Source: Oceanobacillus rekensis (GTDB lineage Bacteria; Bacillota; Bacilli; Bacillales; Amphibacillaceae). From it: a stretch of DNA of 64,000 nucleotides. The DNA lies in the NCBI RefSeq assembly GCF_002153375.1, contig NZ_MTBQ01000004.1, positions 186,001 to 250,000 of the forward strand, written 5' to 3'. The notes under the pieces were generated by a model. The model made no database searches. It was not told the DNA's origin and was given only the letters and a program-made list of their open reading frames with translations. Positions 25,213 through 35,338 of this stretch are shown piece after piece. Within the stretch, counting starts at the first letter, position 1; every line of letters begins with the position of its first letter. The position numbers and the translations under genes were made by a program.

Positions 25213-26256
25213 TTACAAGTCATCAAATCCATTCATATCACTTGTCTTCGTATACTGTCTTGACTTTTGTTCAAAGAAATCGGTCTTTGTTCCGTCAAAG
25301 TTATCCACATAGGCACGAATCCACTTCATTGGATTATCCACATGTTCCGGATAAATTTCACTTAATCCCATCATTCGCAGCATTTTATTGGCGCGATACT
25401 TAATATATCCAGACATTTCATCTAGATCGATTCCTTCTACATTTTCCAAAACATAGTTAGACCATTCGATTTCCAAGTCTACAGACTCCTGAAAATGTGC
25501 ATAAACCCAACTAGTAAATTCTTCTGTATTATATTCCGGATTCTCAGCTAATGTCGCACGGAAAAGCTCTGCGATAAAGCGGCCATGCTCCAGTTCATCA
25601 CGATTAATATAGCTGATCATCGTTGATGTGCCGACCATTTTATTATGGCGGGCCAGATTATAGAAAAAGGCAAATCCGGAATAGAAAAACATACCTTCCA
25701 GTAATGATGTATATACCAATGTTTTTAGGATATTTTCCATCGTAGGGTTATCCACAAAGTTATTATATTGCTCCACAAGATTGGCGTTTCGTTTTAACAG
25801 CACGTAATCTGTCCTACCATGTTGAAATGCTTCATTTTGCTTATCAAGCGAAACGACGGATGATAGCACATAGGAATAGCTTTCATTATGAACCGCTTCC
25901 TGCTGAGCAATCACCGCCATAATCGACTGTACAGAAGGATCTGTCGCATATAGAGAAATAAGCAGTGCCGTCCTTGTCTGTGGCGCATCCAATGTGGATA
26001 ACAATCCAATTATTTTGAGATATGCCTCTTGTTCCTCCTCCGTTAAGGAAGAAAATTGCTTTACATCGCTCGACATATTCACTTCATCTGCCTGCCAATA
26101 ATTTCCGACCAATCGCTTATACATTTTATACCAATGTGGATAAGCAATATCATTCCAATTCAAAATTCCACTGGATTTCCCACCGAATAATGCCGTAGAT
26201 TTATTTGGATGCATTGGTTCCAATGTTTTCGCCTTTTCAAGCAATGCTTTTGGCAT
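25213..26256 (-). CDS. nrdF: Class I ribonucleotide reductase beta subunit
   Basis: The start is the ATG at 26256 behind GGAGTG (giving MPKALLEKAKTLEPMHPNKS), overlapping the flavodoxin gene by 20 bp; a longer frame has no site. The 347-residue radical-generating subunit keeps all expected metal ligands and the radical tyrosine: Asp in STLDAPQ, Glu and His in QEAVHNESYS (Tyr radical site), Glu in LLEGMFFYSG, and Glu/His in NRDELEHGRF. It generates the radical used by NrdE. The flavodoxin next to it may supply reduced flavin or oxidant for cofactor assembly. The whole operon is under a cobalamin riboswitch. Confidence 0.93.
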   Translation of the reverse strand: MPKALLEKAKTLEPMHPNKSTALFGGKSSGILNWNDIAYPHWYKMYKRLVGNYWQADEVNMSSDVKQFSSLTEEEQEAYLKIIGLLSTLDAPQTRTALLISLYATDPSVQSIMAVIAQQEAVHNESYSYVLSSVVSLDKQNEAFQHGRTDYVLLKRNANLVEQYNNFVDNPTMENILKTLVYTSLLEGMFFYSGFAFFYNLARHNKMVGTSTMISYINRDELEHGRFIAELFRATLAENPEYNTEEFTSWVYAHFQESVDLEIEWSNYVLENVEGIDLDEMSGYIKYRANKMLRMMGLSEIYPEHVDNPMKWIRAYVDNFDGTKTDFFEQKSRQYTKTSDMNGFDDL

Positions 26257-26671
26257 GATGCAACACTCCTTCCACCCATGATTTAACTTTCTCTTCCTGA
26301 CTGCCACGTGGTGACTGCTCCACCTTTAAACCGCTCCATTTACTTCGATAAAATGTAACCAGTTTATCCACAGCCCTGCAAAACATATCATCACCACCGA
26401 ATTGCGTGTCACCTGAACCAAATACAGCGATATTGCTAGGCTTGTAACCTATCTCTAACACAAAGTCTTTGATTTCTTCCGGTGTGCTGCCCATCTCCCA
26501 TGTAAATGTACCGATAAAGAGATAATCATAATGCTCAGGATCGATTGGTGCATCGATTCCGATTCGATGCACCTCCACAGAGACTCCCTCTTCCATTAAT
26601 TTGCCTTCCACCAGTTCAGCAACTTCTTTTGTATTTCCACTATAAGATAAATACGCAATTAGAGCTCTCAA
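26237..26671 (-). CDS. Flavodoxin within the ribonucleotide reductase operon (NrdI-like role)
   Basis: I prefer the TTG start at 26671, which overlaps the nrdE stop as TTGA; the longest frame reaches 26683. The 144-residue protein is a flavodoxin: phosphate loop SYSGNTKEVAEL near the N-terminus, FMN-ring loops GTFTWEMGSTPEEIKDF and FGSGDTQFGGDDMFCRAVD. It looks like a classical flavodoxin rather than the shorter NrdI flavodoxin that activates class Ib enzymes, but its location between the alpha and beta subunit genes suggests the same job. Confidence in the fold is high, in the activator role moderate. Confidence 0.85.
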   Translation of the reverse strand: MRALIAYLSYSGNTKEVAELVEGKLMEEGVSVEVHRIGIDAPIDPEHYDYLFIGTFTWEMGSTPEEIKDFVLEIGYKPSNIAVFGSGDTQFGGDDMFCRAVDKLVTFYRSKWSGLKVEQSPRGSQEEKVKSWVEGVLHHAKSIA

Positions 26672-28902
26672 CTTTGACACCACTCACATTCTTCGACATC
26701 ATTGGATGTTGAACGTACATAATATGTTGTCTTTAGCCCTTCTCTCCATGCCTGTAAATGAAGATCTAACAGTACCGATGCACGTATCGTATTTGGTACA
26801 TAAAAGTTAAATGAGATACTTTGATCAATATGCTTTTGTCTAACAGCATTTTGCTTCACAGACCAGCGCTGATCAACGATATATGCTGATCGACGATAGA
26901 TATCATACGTATGATGATCCAAGTCAGGTGCTGTCACAGGAATTTTAAAGTCTTTTTTCTCCTCATTGTAAAACACATTGAAAATGGGATCGATACTGGC
27001 AGTAGAACCTGCAATCATCGAAGTAGTTGAATTTGGTGCAACTGCCATCAAATATCCATTTCGCATGCCATGCTTCGTAACCTTAGCCGCAAGCGATACC
27101 CATTCTTCACTTTCATATCCCTTGTCAGAAAAATAGGCGCCTGTACTCCATTTGCTGCCCTCAAATGCTGGGTAGCTTCCTTTTTCTTCACTTAGTTCCA
27201 TACTATTTTTAATCGTTAAAAAGGCAATTTTCTCGTAAAGTTTGTCTGCATAATCAACTGCTTCTTCTGATTCCCATTTAACATTTTCCAAGGCCAGCAG
27301 ATGATGCCAGCCAAATGTCCCAAGTCCGATCGCACGATATTTTCGATTGGTCAACTCCGCTTGTTTGATTGGTAATGTATTGATATCAATCACATTATCC
27401 AACATACGCACTTGAATTTTTATCAGACGCTCCAAAACATTATCCGGTACTGCTTTTCCTAAATTAATCGAACTCAAATTACAAACAACATAATCCCCTG
27501 CTTGATACTTTTTAACAATTGTGTTCTCATTTTCCAAAAATTCCTCGACAAATTGTGTTGGTGATTGATTTTGCGTAATCTCTGTACATAAATTCGAGCA
27601 ATAAATCATTCCATTATGTGCATTACTGTTCTGTCTATTGACTTCATCCCGGTAAAACATAAACGGTGTACCTGACTCCAACTGGGATTTCATAATCCGC
27701 TTCATTATATCAATGGCAGCTATTTTCTCCCGCGAAAGCTTGTCCGATTTCACGCAGGCTTCATACTTTCTGCGCCACTGGCCATCCCCTTTTTCCTCAT
27801 CATAAAAATCCTCAAGGGAAAAACCCATCACTTGGCGCACTTCATGCGGGTCAAACAAATACCAATCCCCGCGTTTTTCCACTTGTTCCATAAAGTAATC
27901 CGGTAAAGTGACACCGGTAAAAATATCATGGGCACGCATTCGGTCGTCACCATTGTTCAGCTTCAGGTCTAGAAAAGATTCAATATCTTTATGCCAAACA
28001 TCTAAATAGATAGCGATTGCGCCTTTTCTCGTACCAAGCTGATCGACACTTACCGCTGTATTGTTCAATTGCTTGATCCATGGAACTACCCCGCTCGACA
28101 TCCCTTTAAATCCTTTAATTGAGCTACCTCTCGAGCGTATTTTGCCCATATAGACCCCAATACCTCCACCATTTTTGGAGAGCTTTGCGATATCGGTATT
28201 GCTGTCAAAAATGGATTGCAGGCTGTCATCAACCGTATCGATGAAGCAACTGGATAATTGCCCATGTGTCTTTCCTGCATTGGTAAGTGTCGGTGTGGCT
28301 ACAGTCATGTATAGGTTGCTTAATGCCCAATATGCTTCTTCTACCAGTTTGGAGCGCTTTTCCCCATCTTCATCCTGCATTAAATACATCGCTATAATCA
28401 TCCAGCGTTCCTGTGGCAGTTCATAACTATTTTTATGATGATCCGTCGCCAAATACCGTGTCGCAATTGTATAGATTCCTAGATAATTAAATAATAAATC
28501 ACGATCAGGCTGAATGAGTTGCTCAAAATAATTCATCTCTGATTCCGTATATTTAGAAAGAATATTCGGTGCATAAATCCCCTTATCTGTTAACGTTTGA
28601 ACCAATTCAAACAATGATCCATAACGGTTATCCTGGCTATAATTGCGATTTTCTGCTGCATGACGGTACAGTTGTTGTAAATAAATTCTTGATGCTACAT
28701 ATGTCCATTCCGGATTGGTCTCATCAATATTCTCCAAGGCAATTTTAATCATAATATCTGTTGCTTTTTCAACTGTAGCATTCGGGTTAATCGTTTTTAG
28801 AGCCTTCTCCTTCAATAAGTTTGAATCAACGGACAAACCCTTTGTAGCCTTATCCATCATTTGTCCAAGCTTGTTCTCTTCCACCTGCATATCTGTAATC
28901 AT
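26668..28902 (-). CDS. nrdE: Class I ribonucleotide reductase alpha subunit
   Basis: This 744-residue catalytic subunit reduces nucleoside diphosphates to deoxynucleotides. Motifs seen: ATPTLTNAG and QLSSCFI (first redox cysteine), SKNGGGIGVY, the thiyl-radical cysteine in YCSNLCTEI, the second redox cysteine in VVCNLSSINLG, and VAPNSTTSMIAGST near the C-terminus. The tail CEWCQS carries the pair that shuttles electrons from thioredoxin. The N-terminus lacks a full ATP cone. Start ATG at 28902 follows GGGAGG. The order alpha, flavodoxin, beta differs from the common nrdI-nrdE-nrdF. The 5' leader contains a cobalamin riboswitch. Confidence 0.94.
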   Translation of the reverse strand: MITDMQVEENKLGQMMDKATKGLSVDSNLLKEKALKTINPNATVEKATDIMIKIALENIDETNPEWTYVASRIYLQQLYRHAAENRNYSQDNRYGSLFELVQTLTDKGIYAPNILSKYTESEMNYFEQLIQPDRDLLFNYLGIYTIATRYLATDHHKNSYELPQERWMIIAMYLMQDEDGEKRSKLVEEAYWALSNLYMTVATPTLTNAGKTHGQLSSCFIDTVDDSLQSIFDSNTDIAKLSKNGGGIGVYMGKIRSRGSSIKGFKGMSSGVVPWIKQLNNTAVSVDQLGTRKGAIAIYLDVWHKDIESFLDLKLNNGDDRMRAHDIFTGVTLPDYFMEQVEKRGDWYLFDPHEVRQVMGFSLEDFYDEEKGDGQWRRKYEACVKSDKLSREKIAAIDIMKRIMKSQLESGTPFMFYRDEVNRQNSNAHNGMIYCSNLCTEITQNQSPTQFVEEFLENENTIVKKYQAGDYVVCNLSSINLGKAVPDNVLERLIKIQVRMLDNVIDINTLPIKQAELTNRKYRAIGLGTFGWHHLLALENVKWESEEAVDYADKLYEKIAFLTIKNSMELSEEKGSYPAFEGSKWSTGAYFSDKGYESEEWVSLAAKVTKHGMRNGYLMAVAPNSTTSMIAGSTASIDPIFNVFYNEEKKDFKIPVTAPDLDHHTYDIYRRSAYIVDQRWSVKQNAVRQKHIDQSISFNFYVPNTIRASVLLDLHLQAWREGLKTTYYVRSTSNDVEECEWCQS

Positions 28903-28931
28903 ATTTCCTGCCTCCCATTTTTTATATGTAC

Positions 28932-28968
28932 ACGAAGAAAGCCGTTCACCCCAAATGGATGAACGGCT
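28932..28968 (-). terminator. Riboswitch expression-platform hairpin
   Basis: AGCCGTTCACC (28940-28950) pairs with GGATGAACGGCT (28957-28968), one bulge. On the minus strand it is followed by TTCTTCG and lies between the riboswitch aptamer and nrdE. An alternative upstream hairpin GTTTCA.../...TGAAAC may act as antiterminator. Confidence 0.6.
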
Positions 28969-29035
28969 AAAACGACAGAAAAGTAGAATATCCCTATCGT
29001 TTCACCATCTCTCATCCCGGAGAAATGAAACTTCA

Positions 29036-29208
29036 AGTAATGGCAGGTCTCCTGACTTGTGTTTCGTTTTACTAGAGTCCTTCCCATATTGTTTTAAAAA
29101 CAATACAGTGGAATTCTCGTTCATCCACACTTACAGTTGCGGGGACAGTCCCGGATTTACGCCGGGTTCCCTTTTAAGACATATGATGCAATGTCACCTT
29201 TACTCAAT
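29036..29208 (-). ncRNA. Cobalamin (B12) riboswitch upstream of nrdE
   Basis: Read on the minus strand, the leader contains the invariant elements of the cobalamin aptamer in order: AAAAGGGAACCCGG, AAATCCGGGACTGTCCCCG, CAACTGTAAG, CCACTG, GGGAAGG, and the B12-box end AGTCAGGAGACCTGCC. It lies 130-300 bases before nrdE and is followed by a terminator-like hairpin. It should switch off this B12-independent reductase when adenosylcobalamin is plentiful. Confidence 0.93.
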
Positions 29209-29306
29209 ATATAACATACAATATATAGTGTTTTAATTTTATTAATTATCAATATCTTGTACTTACATTATCACACAAAAAGTATGAAATCAATAATTAG
29301 CGTCAA

Positions 29307-30212
29307 CTAATTTTGGAATTTTTCCAGTCGACTATAGAAGTCTTTTAAGAACTCATAAAATATGACCTCTGTCGGTAGCAGCTGGCGGTCAACAGGAATA
29401 ATAATGCCGACCGTCCGGGATACTTCGGGTTCGACAATCGGCACTTTAACTGTTCCCGGGGGCAAGTTGTTCATTAAAGTAATTTCTGGTATAAGTGTTA
29501 CGCCAAGCCCTGCAGATACAAGCCCTTTTAATGCATCTGTATCCTCACCCTCAAATGATATGGATGGGGTGAATCCAAGCTGATTACATGCATCCATAAC
29601 CAATTCTCTCAAAATGTATCCTTCTTTGAAAATAACAAAGGAATCGTTACGGAGCTGGTTTAAATTTATAACACTTTCACCTGATAATGTATGTTTTACT
29701 GGCAGTAAGGCAACAATATTTTCAGTAAACAAAATGGACCCTTTCAATCTTTTATCATTTGGTGGCAGCGGACCGAGCAGCGCCATATTAATTTCTCCAC
29801 TTATTACTGCATCAACTAGTTCATAGTAGGTACCTTGTTTCATTTTAAACATTACGTCGGGATGTTGTTCACGAAAAACTGATATAGTAGAAGGAAGTAT
29901 ATTGCCTGCCAAGCTACTCGGAAAGCCAATATGAATCGTTCCCCTCTCCGGATCAGTGTATTCATTAATAACTCGCTCAGCGTCATCAACAACATGCACA
30001 ACCTTCTCGACATGCTCTAAAAACACCCGTCCAACAGGGGTCAATCGAACATTACGACCCTCACGAATAAATAAGCTTACACCTAATTCAGCTTCCAAGT
30101 TAACAATTTGGCGACTCACAGCAGATTGGGCGACATGCAAGAATTCGGCAGCTTTAGTAACATGTTCTCGTTTTGCTACTTCAATAAAATATTTAATTTG
30201 TTTTAGCTCCAA
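29307..30212 (-). CDS. gltC: LysR-family regulator GltC
   Basis: The TTG start at 30212 is preceded by GAGGTG at a spacing of six and gives MELKQIKYFIEVAKREHVT, matching the start of B. subtilis GltC. The 301-residue LysR protein has its helix-turn-helix at about residues 18-37 (KAAEFLHVAQSAVSRQIVN) and the GltC-like stretch EGEDTDALKGLVSAGLGVTL in the effector domain. It is divergent from gdhA with 131 bases between. In B. subtilis GltC activates the glutamate synthase genes; here the neighbouring target is the NADP glutamate dehydrogenase. Effector 2-oxoglutarate/glutamate sensing is known for the family. Confidence 0.88.
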   Translation of the reverse strand: MELKQIKYFIEVAKREHVTKAAEFLHVAQSAVSRQIVNLEAELGVSLFIREGRNVRLTPVGRVFLEHVEKVVHVVDDAERVINEYTDPERGTIHIGFPSSLAGNILPSTISVFREQHPDVMFKMKQGTYYELVDAVISGEINMALLGPLPPNDKRLKGSILFTENIVALLPVKHTLSGESVINLNQLRNDSFVIFKEGYILRELVMDACNQLGFTPSISFEGEDTDALKGLVSAGLGVTLIPEITLMNNLPPGTVKVPIVEPEVSRTVGIIIPVDRQLLPTEVIFYEFLKDFYSRLEKFQN

Positions 30213-30334
30213 AATGAACACCTCTGATTCCATTATCTCATATCGGCATCAATTATATCTATATTTTATATTGTTTCGATTGATTAACTAAAGTAAAATA
30301 AATCTATCTTATAAATTTTCAAAATATATCCTAG

Positions 30335-31738
<1,404 letters not shown>

Positions 31739-31768
31739 TAGACATTTGTTTTTAGCTTAAAACTATTT

Positions 31769-31817
31769 TCTTTTCGTTGGGACGGCGTAATTCTCGTCCC
31801 AGCGAAAAGATTTTTTG
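31769..31817 (+). terminator. Terminator of gdhA
   Basis: CTTTTCGTTGGGACG (31770-31784) pairs with CGTCCCAGCGAAAAG (31795-31809), followed by ATTTTTTG. Confidence 0.92.
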
Positions 31818-31838
31818 TTATTGCCATAAAATCAATAA

Positions 31839-32115
31839 ACTACGAACTAACGGCTGGCTGTTTTCCAGATATGTGCTGTTGCTGGACTGATAAAGCTGTT
31901 GGATGAATTTTATAACAATCACTCAATGCAGTTAATAGTTTGTAAGCTTAAAACCAGCTCTGGGAAATATACGAAGACTCCTGTGGGAGGAAAGGCAATA
32001 GGTGAGACTCTGAAATGAGTTAGTATGAAGAGGCTCACCAGCCGCCATAGGATGCGCGCAGTATATTTCCCAGAGCGGCCGCCGAAGACTCTTAACTTAT
32101 GTCGCAATTCACCTC
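31839..32115. repeat. Dispersed GC-rich repeat, copy C
   Basis: The left end AATAAACTACGAACTAACGG and the right end ACTTATGTCGCAATTCAC are near-inverted ends. Module 2 is intact: CTCTGGGAAATATAC (31958-31972) pairs with GTATATTTCCCAGAG (32061-32075), including a compensated change relative to copy A. It lies in the convergent gap after gdhA. Confidence 0.78.
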
Positions 32116-32171
32116 GGGCTGCGAAGAATTTAAAGCAATAAAAATTAATCAAAGAGTCTAGCTCAAACACC

Positions 32172-32217
32172 AAAAAACACATGCCCACTCAAGTGGTGAG
32201 ATAGCATGTGTTTTTTT
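32172..32217 (-). terminator. Bidirectional terminator after the TrpXYZ-like operon
   Basis: CACATGC (32178-32184) pairs with GCATGTG (32204-32210); A- and T-runs flank both sides, so it can stop transcription from either strand. Confidence 0.85.
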
Positions 32218-32242
32218 ATTTCTATAAGCAGAATAAATCAGA

Positions 32243-33037
32243 TTATCCCAATACAACCCGGTCGTCTTCAAATTGCTCTCCACGAATCCTTTGGAATTCC
32301 TTGAGAAGGTTCTCTACTGTTAGTTTTTGTTTAGCCTCGCCTTGTGCCTCAAATATAATTTGCCCTTTATCCATCATAATCAATCGATTCCCTAAATCCA
32401 ATGCCTGTTGCATATTATGTGTCACCATTAAAGTTGTCAGACCCGATTCCCGGACCACTTTCTCAGTAAGGGATGTAATTAATTCTGCACGGGATGGATC
32501 CAATGCCGCTGTATGTTCATCAAGCAGAAGGATATTGGGTTTGGTGAATGTGGCCATTAATAGTGAGAGTGCTTGCCTTTCCCCACCAGAAAGCAATCCG
32601 ACCTTGGCAGACAGACGGTCTTCAAGCCCCAAGTTTAATGTTCTCAGATGATCACGAAACATGCTTTTTCTTTTTTTCGTAACACCTATTTTCAGCTTTC
32701 TTTTCTTATCACGTGAATAGGCCATTGCAAGGTTTTCTTCAATTGTCATGGATGGTGCTGTACCTGCCATAGGATCCTGGAAAACCCGCCCAATCAATGC
32801 AGACCGTTTATATTCAGGCAAATGAACGACCTGTTTCCCATTAATTACAACGTCCCCCACATCTGGTAATGTGTTTCCCGAGATAACATTCATCAATGTT
32901 GATTTCCCTGCTCCATTACTACCAATTACCGTAAGAAAATCACCTTGTGCTAATTCAAGATCAATCCCATTTAATGCCTTTTTCTCATCCAAGGTACCTT
33001 CGTTAAAAGTTACGGAAATATTAGCGATATTAAGCAT
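32243..33037 (-). CDS. ABC transporter ATPase (TrpZ-like, amino acid uptake)
   Basis: The start chosen is the ATG at 33037 behind GGAGG, overlapping the permease stop by 8 bp; an earlier ATG at 33061 sits inside the permease gene without a site. The 264-residue ATPase has Walker A GSNGAGKST, signature LSGGERQALSLLMA and Walker B NILLLDEHTAALDP (DEH in place of DEP, typical of this group). It energises the BPD_transp_2 permease and the ABC_sub_bind receptor of the same operon. TrpXYZ-type systems carry tryptophan or related ligands; the substrate here is inferred. Confidence 0.87.
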   Translation of the reverse strand: MLNIANISVTFNEGTLDEKKALNGIDLELAQGDFLTVIGSNGAGKSTLMNVISGNTLPDVGDVVINGKQVVHLPEYKRSALIGRVFQDPMAGTAPSMTIEENLAMAYSRDKKRKLKIGVTKKRKSMFRDHLRTLNLGLEDRLSAKVGLLSGGERQALSLLMATFTKPNILLLDEHTAALDPSRAELITSLTEKVVRESGLTTLMVTHNMQQALDLGNRLIMMDKGQIIFEAQGEAKQKLTVENLLKEFQRIRGEQFEDDRVVLG

Positions 33038-34022
33038 GTTTTCTGCCTCCTGACTGTACACTTAGCTCCTGACGTTTTTGCTGTCTGCGTTTCTTCTCTT
33101 TTCTCATTTGAATGAATTTCGGACCTACTAAAGCAAAGATAACAATGATTGCCGTAATCATTTTCATATCACCGGTTTCCAAAAAGTCCACTCTTAGCGC
33201 AAGTGTTACAATCATACGGTATATGATTGCACCACCAATGACAGCCAATGTTGCTCTGGCAATTGTCTTCGTACCAAATAGTGCTTCACCAATAATAACG
33301 GATGCAAGACCGATAACAATCATTCCAATCCCCATATTTACATCGGCAAATCCACCAAGCTGACCAATCAATGCACCTGAAAGGGCAACAAGTCCATTTG
33401 ATATTCCAACACCGACAATCGTCAGGTTATCTGTATTTGCAGAGAGACTTCGGATCATTCTCTTATTATCACCAATTGCTCTTAACGCCAGGCCAACTTC
33501 CGTCTTCAAGTAAAAGTCTGTAACAAGCTTAATTACAACTGTAACAAGAAACATAATAATAACAATGCCCCATGTACTAGGGAATCGATCTAGTCCGATT
33601 ACAGAAAGAAGTCCATTTAACACAGCATCTATTCCAGTCATAGACCAGAGTGTATCCAACTGATTAAACACAGTTGTCTCATTAAGCATGGATAAAGTAG
33701 GCTGGCTCAATATGCGTAAATTGACGGAATAGAGAGCTGTCATCATTAATATACCTGCAAGCAACGCATTTACCTTACCTTTTGTATGTAGTAAGCCAGT
33801 GATACAGCCTGCTATAAATCCAGCAAGTAATGCAAACAATGTTGCAAGAACTGGTGGTACACCATTCACAATAGAAAGAGCTGCTACTGCTGCTCCTGTA
33901 ACAAAACTACCATCCACTGTCAGATCAGGAAAATCCAATACACGGAAGGTTAGGTATACGCCTAAAGCCATAATGGCATAAATAACTCCTGATTCTACAG
34001 CGCCAAACATTGATATAAACAT
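33030..34022 (-). CDS. ABC transporter permease (TrpY-like, BPD_transp_2)
   Basis: This 330-residue permease has about nine membrane helices. The first carries YAIMALGVYLTFRVLDFPDLTVDGSF, the family's N-terminal pattern, and the centre has TEVGLALRAIGDNKRMIRSLSANTDN, the coupling loop. It ends in a strongly basic tail (RKEKKRRQQKRQ). ATG at 34022 follows GGGAGGAAA. The ATPase gene overlaps its stop. Confidence 0.88.
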   Translation of the reverse strand: MFISMFGAVESGVIYAIMALGVYLTFRVLDFPDLTVDGSFVTGAAVAALSIVNGVPPVLATLFALLAGFIAGCITGLLHTKGKVNALLAGILMMTALYSVNLRILSQPTLSMLNETTVFNQLDTLWSMTGIDAVLNGLLSVIGLDRFPSTWGIVIIMFLVTVVIKLVTDFYLKTEVGLALRAIGDNKRMIRSLSANTDNLTIVGVGISNGLVALSGALIGQLGGFADVNMGIGMIVIGLASVIIGEALFGTKTIARATLAVIGGAIIYRMIVTLALRVDFLETGDMKMITAIIVIFALVGPKFIQMRKEKKRRQQKRQELSVQSGGRKHA

Positions 34023-34147
34023 GATTATTTCCTCCCGCTACATTTAAGAGGATGTCAAAAGGTCGTGTAAAAAAGACACACCGAACGCTATCTTCCGTTT
34101 TGAACATGCACTCTAAGTGAAAATATGTATTCATCTCAAATATGAAA

Positions 34148-34175
34148 GGAGCCAGATTATACCTGGCTCCGAAAA
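34148..34175 (-). terminator. Intra-operon hairpin between receptor and permease genes
   Basis: GGAGCCAG (34148-34155) and CTGGCTCC (34163-34170) form a perfect hairpin between the receptor stop and the permease start. On the minus strand only a short T-run follows, so partial termination, favouring receptor production, is likely. Confidence 0.6.
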
Positions 34176-34179
34176 AAAG

Positions 34180-35163
34180 TTACTCTACAAATTGCGCCTT
34201 ATCATCCCACTCTGAATTCCATTCAACACCTTGTTCCTCTGCACCTTGCTTGTTGATGAATAATTGAATCTCTGGTGGATATTCAGCAGGGAGATCACTT
34301 GGTGACTTCTCTCCAGTCAAGATTTCAGCAGCCATTTCTCCAGTACGGTATCCAATTGTATGGTAATCAATCCCAAATGTTGCAAAACCTCCGCCAGCTA
34401 ATGAATCAGGCTCACCCACGATTAGCGGAATATCCTGTTCATTTGCAACACCTACAACACTATCCAATGCTGAAACTACCGTATTATCTGTAATGATATA
34501 AAAAACATCTGCTTCACCGACAAGTGTTGTTGCAGCCTGTTGAACTTCAGATGAGTTCGCTACTGTACGCTCAACCACTTCCAACCCTTGCTCCTCAGCA
34601 GACGCCTTTACAGAGTCAACCTGGGTTACAGAGTTCTGTTCACCGGCATTGTATACCATACCTATTGTAGCGTCTTCAAAGTAAGTACCAATGAATTCAA
34701 CTGTCTTATCAATTTGTTCCGGATGAAGATCAACGACGCCAGTAATGTTCTCACCTGCTTCATCCATCGACGGCACAAGACCAGCATCTACAGCATCTGT
34801 CACAGATGTGAAAACAATCGGGATATCACTTGTTGCCTGAAGGGCACCAAGCGCACTAGGTGTTGAGTTTGCAAAAATCAAATCAACATCATCTGCAACA
34901 AAACCATCTGAAATTGGCTTTACATTATTTTGATCATTTTGAGCACTTTGGAAATCATATTCCACGTCAAGTCCTGCGTCTGTCAAGGCGTCTTTAAACC
35001 CTTCATAGGCTGTATCAAGCGAAGGATGTTCCACAATCTGTGTCGCCCCAACCTGGTATGTATTTTCATCATCTGAAGATGCGCTATCTGTTTCATCATC
35101 AGATCCACAAGCTGCCAATGTGATTACAAGAACAGCAAGCATGAGCATTAGTAACTTCTTCAC
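34180..35163 (-). CDS. ABC transporter substrate-binding lipoprotein (ABC_sub_bind/TrpX-like)
   Basis: This 327-residue lipoprotein starts at GTG 35163 behind GGGGGA. Signal peptide residues 1-18 end in lipobox LAAC (Cys19), then a short acidic linker. The mature protein has the two-lobe pattern of the TrpX group: VGATQIVEHPSLDTAYEGFKDAL near residue 43, the hinge segment IPIVFTSVTDAVDAGLVPS, and GFATFGIDYHTIGYRTGEMAAEIL near the C-terminus. It delivers ligand to the downstream permease. No T-box leader was found in the short upstream region, so tryptophan control by that mechanism is not supported. Confidence 0.88.
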   Translation of the reverse strand: MKKLLMLMLAVLVITLAACGSDDETDSASSDDENTYQVGATQIVEHPSLDTAYEGFKDALTDAGLDVEYDFQSAQNDQNNVKPISDGFVADDVDLIFANSTPSALGALQATSDIPIVFTSVTDAVDAGLVPSMDEAGENITGVVDLHPEQIDKTVEFIGTYFEDATIGMVYNAGEQNSVTQVDSVKASAEEQGLEVVERTVANSSEVQQAATTLVGEADVFYIITDNTVVSALDSVVGVANEQDIPLIVGEPDSLAGGGFATFGIDYHTIGYRTGEMAAEILTGEKSPSDLPAEYPPEIQLFINKQGAEEQGVEWNSEWDDKAQFVE

Positions 35164-35298
35164 ATTTATTCCCCCATTCGACTCTTGTCTTTTTTCTAAA
35201 TATTTAAACGTGATTATATCATACTATTTGCTCATTTGCGATAACTTTTTTATAGCTCTGAAGTGATCGCCTTACATTCTTTAGAAGTACCTTAACAT

Positions 35299-35334
35299 TA
35301 AAAAGAGACGGTCTCCTTAGTTAACCATCTCTTC
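35299..35334 (-). terminator. Terminator of the metallo-beta-lactamase-fold gene
   Basis: AAGAGACGGT (35303-35312) pairs with ACCATCTCTT (35324-35333), one mismatch, followed on the minus strand by TTTTTAATG. Confidence 0.75.
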
Positions 35335-35338
35335 GGGG

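Noticed and set aside
34034-34134. Minus-strand frame between receptor and permease
   Set aside because: It starts without a ribosome site and overlaps the permease start; it looks like leader sequence or an old repeat.
35164-35338. T-box leader for the TrpXYZ-like operon
   Set aside because: The space is short and no T-box sequence or antiterminator was found; the hairpin there belongs to the upstream gene.
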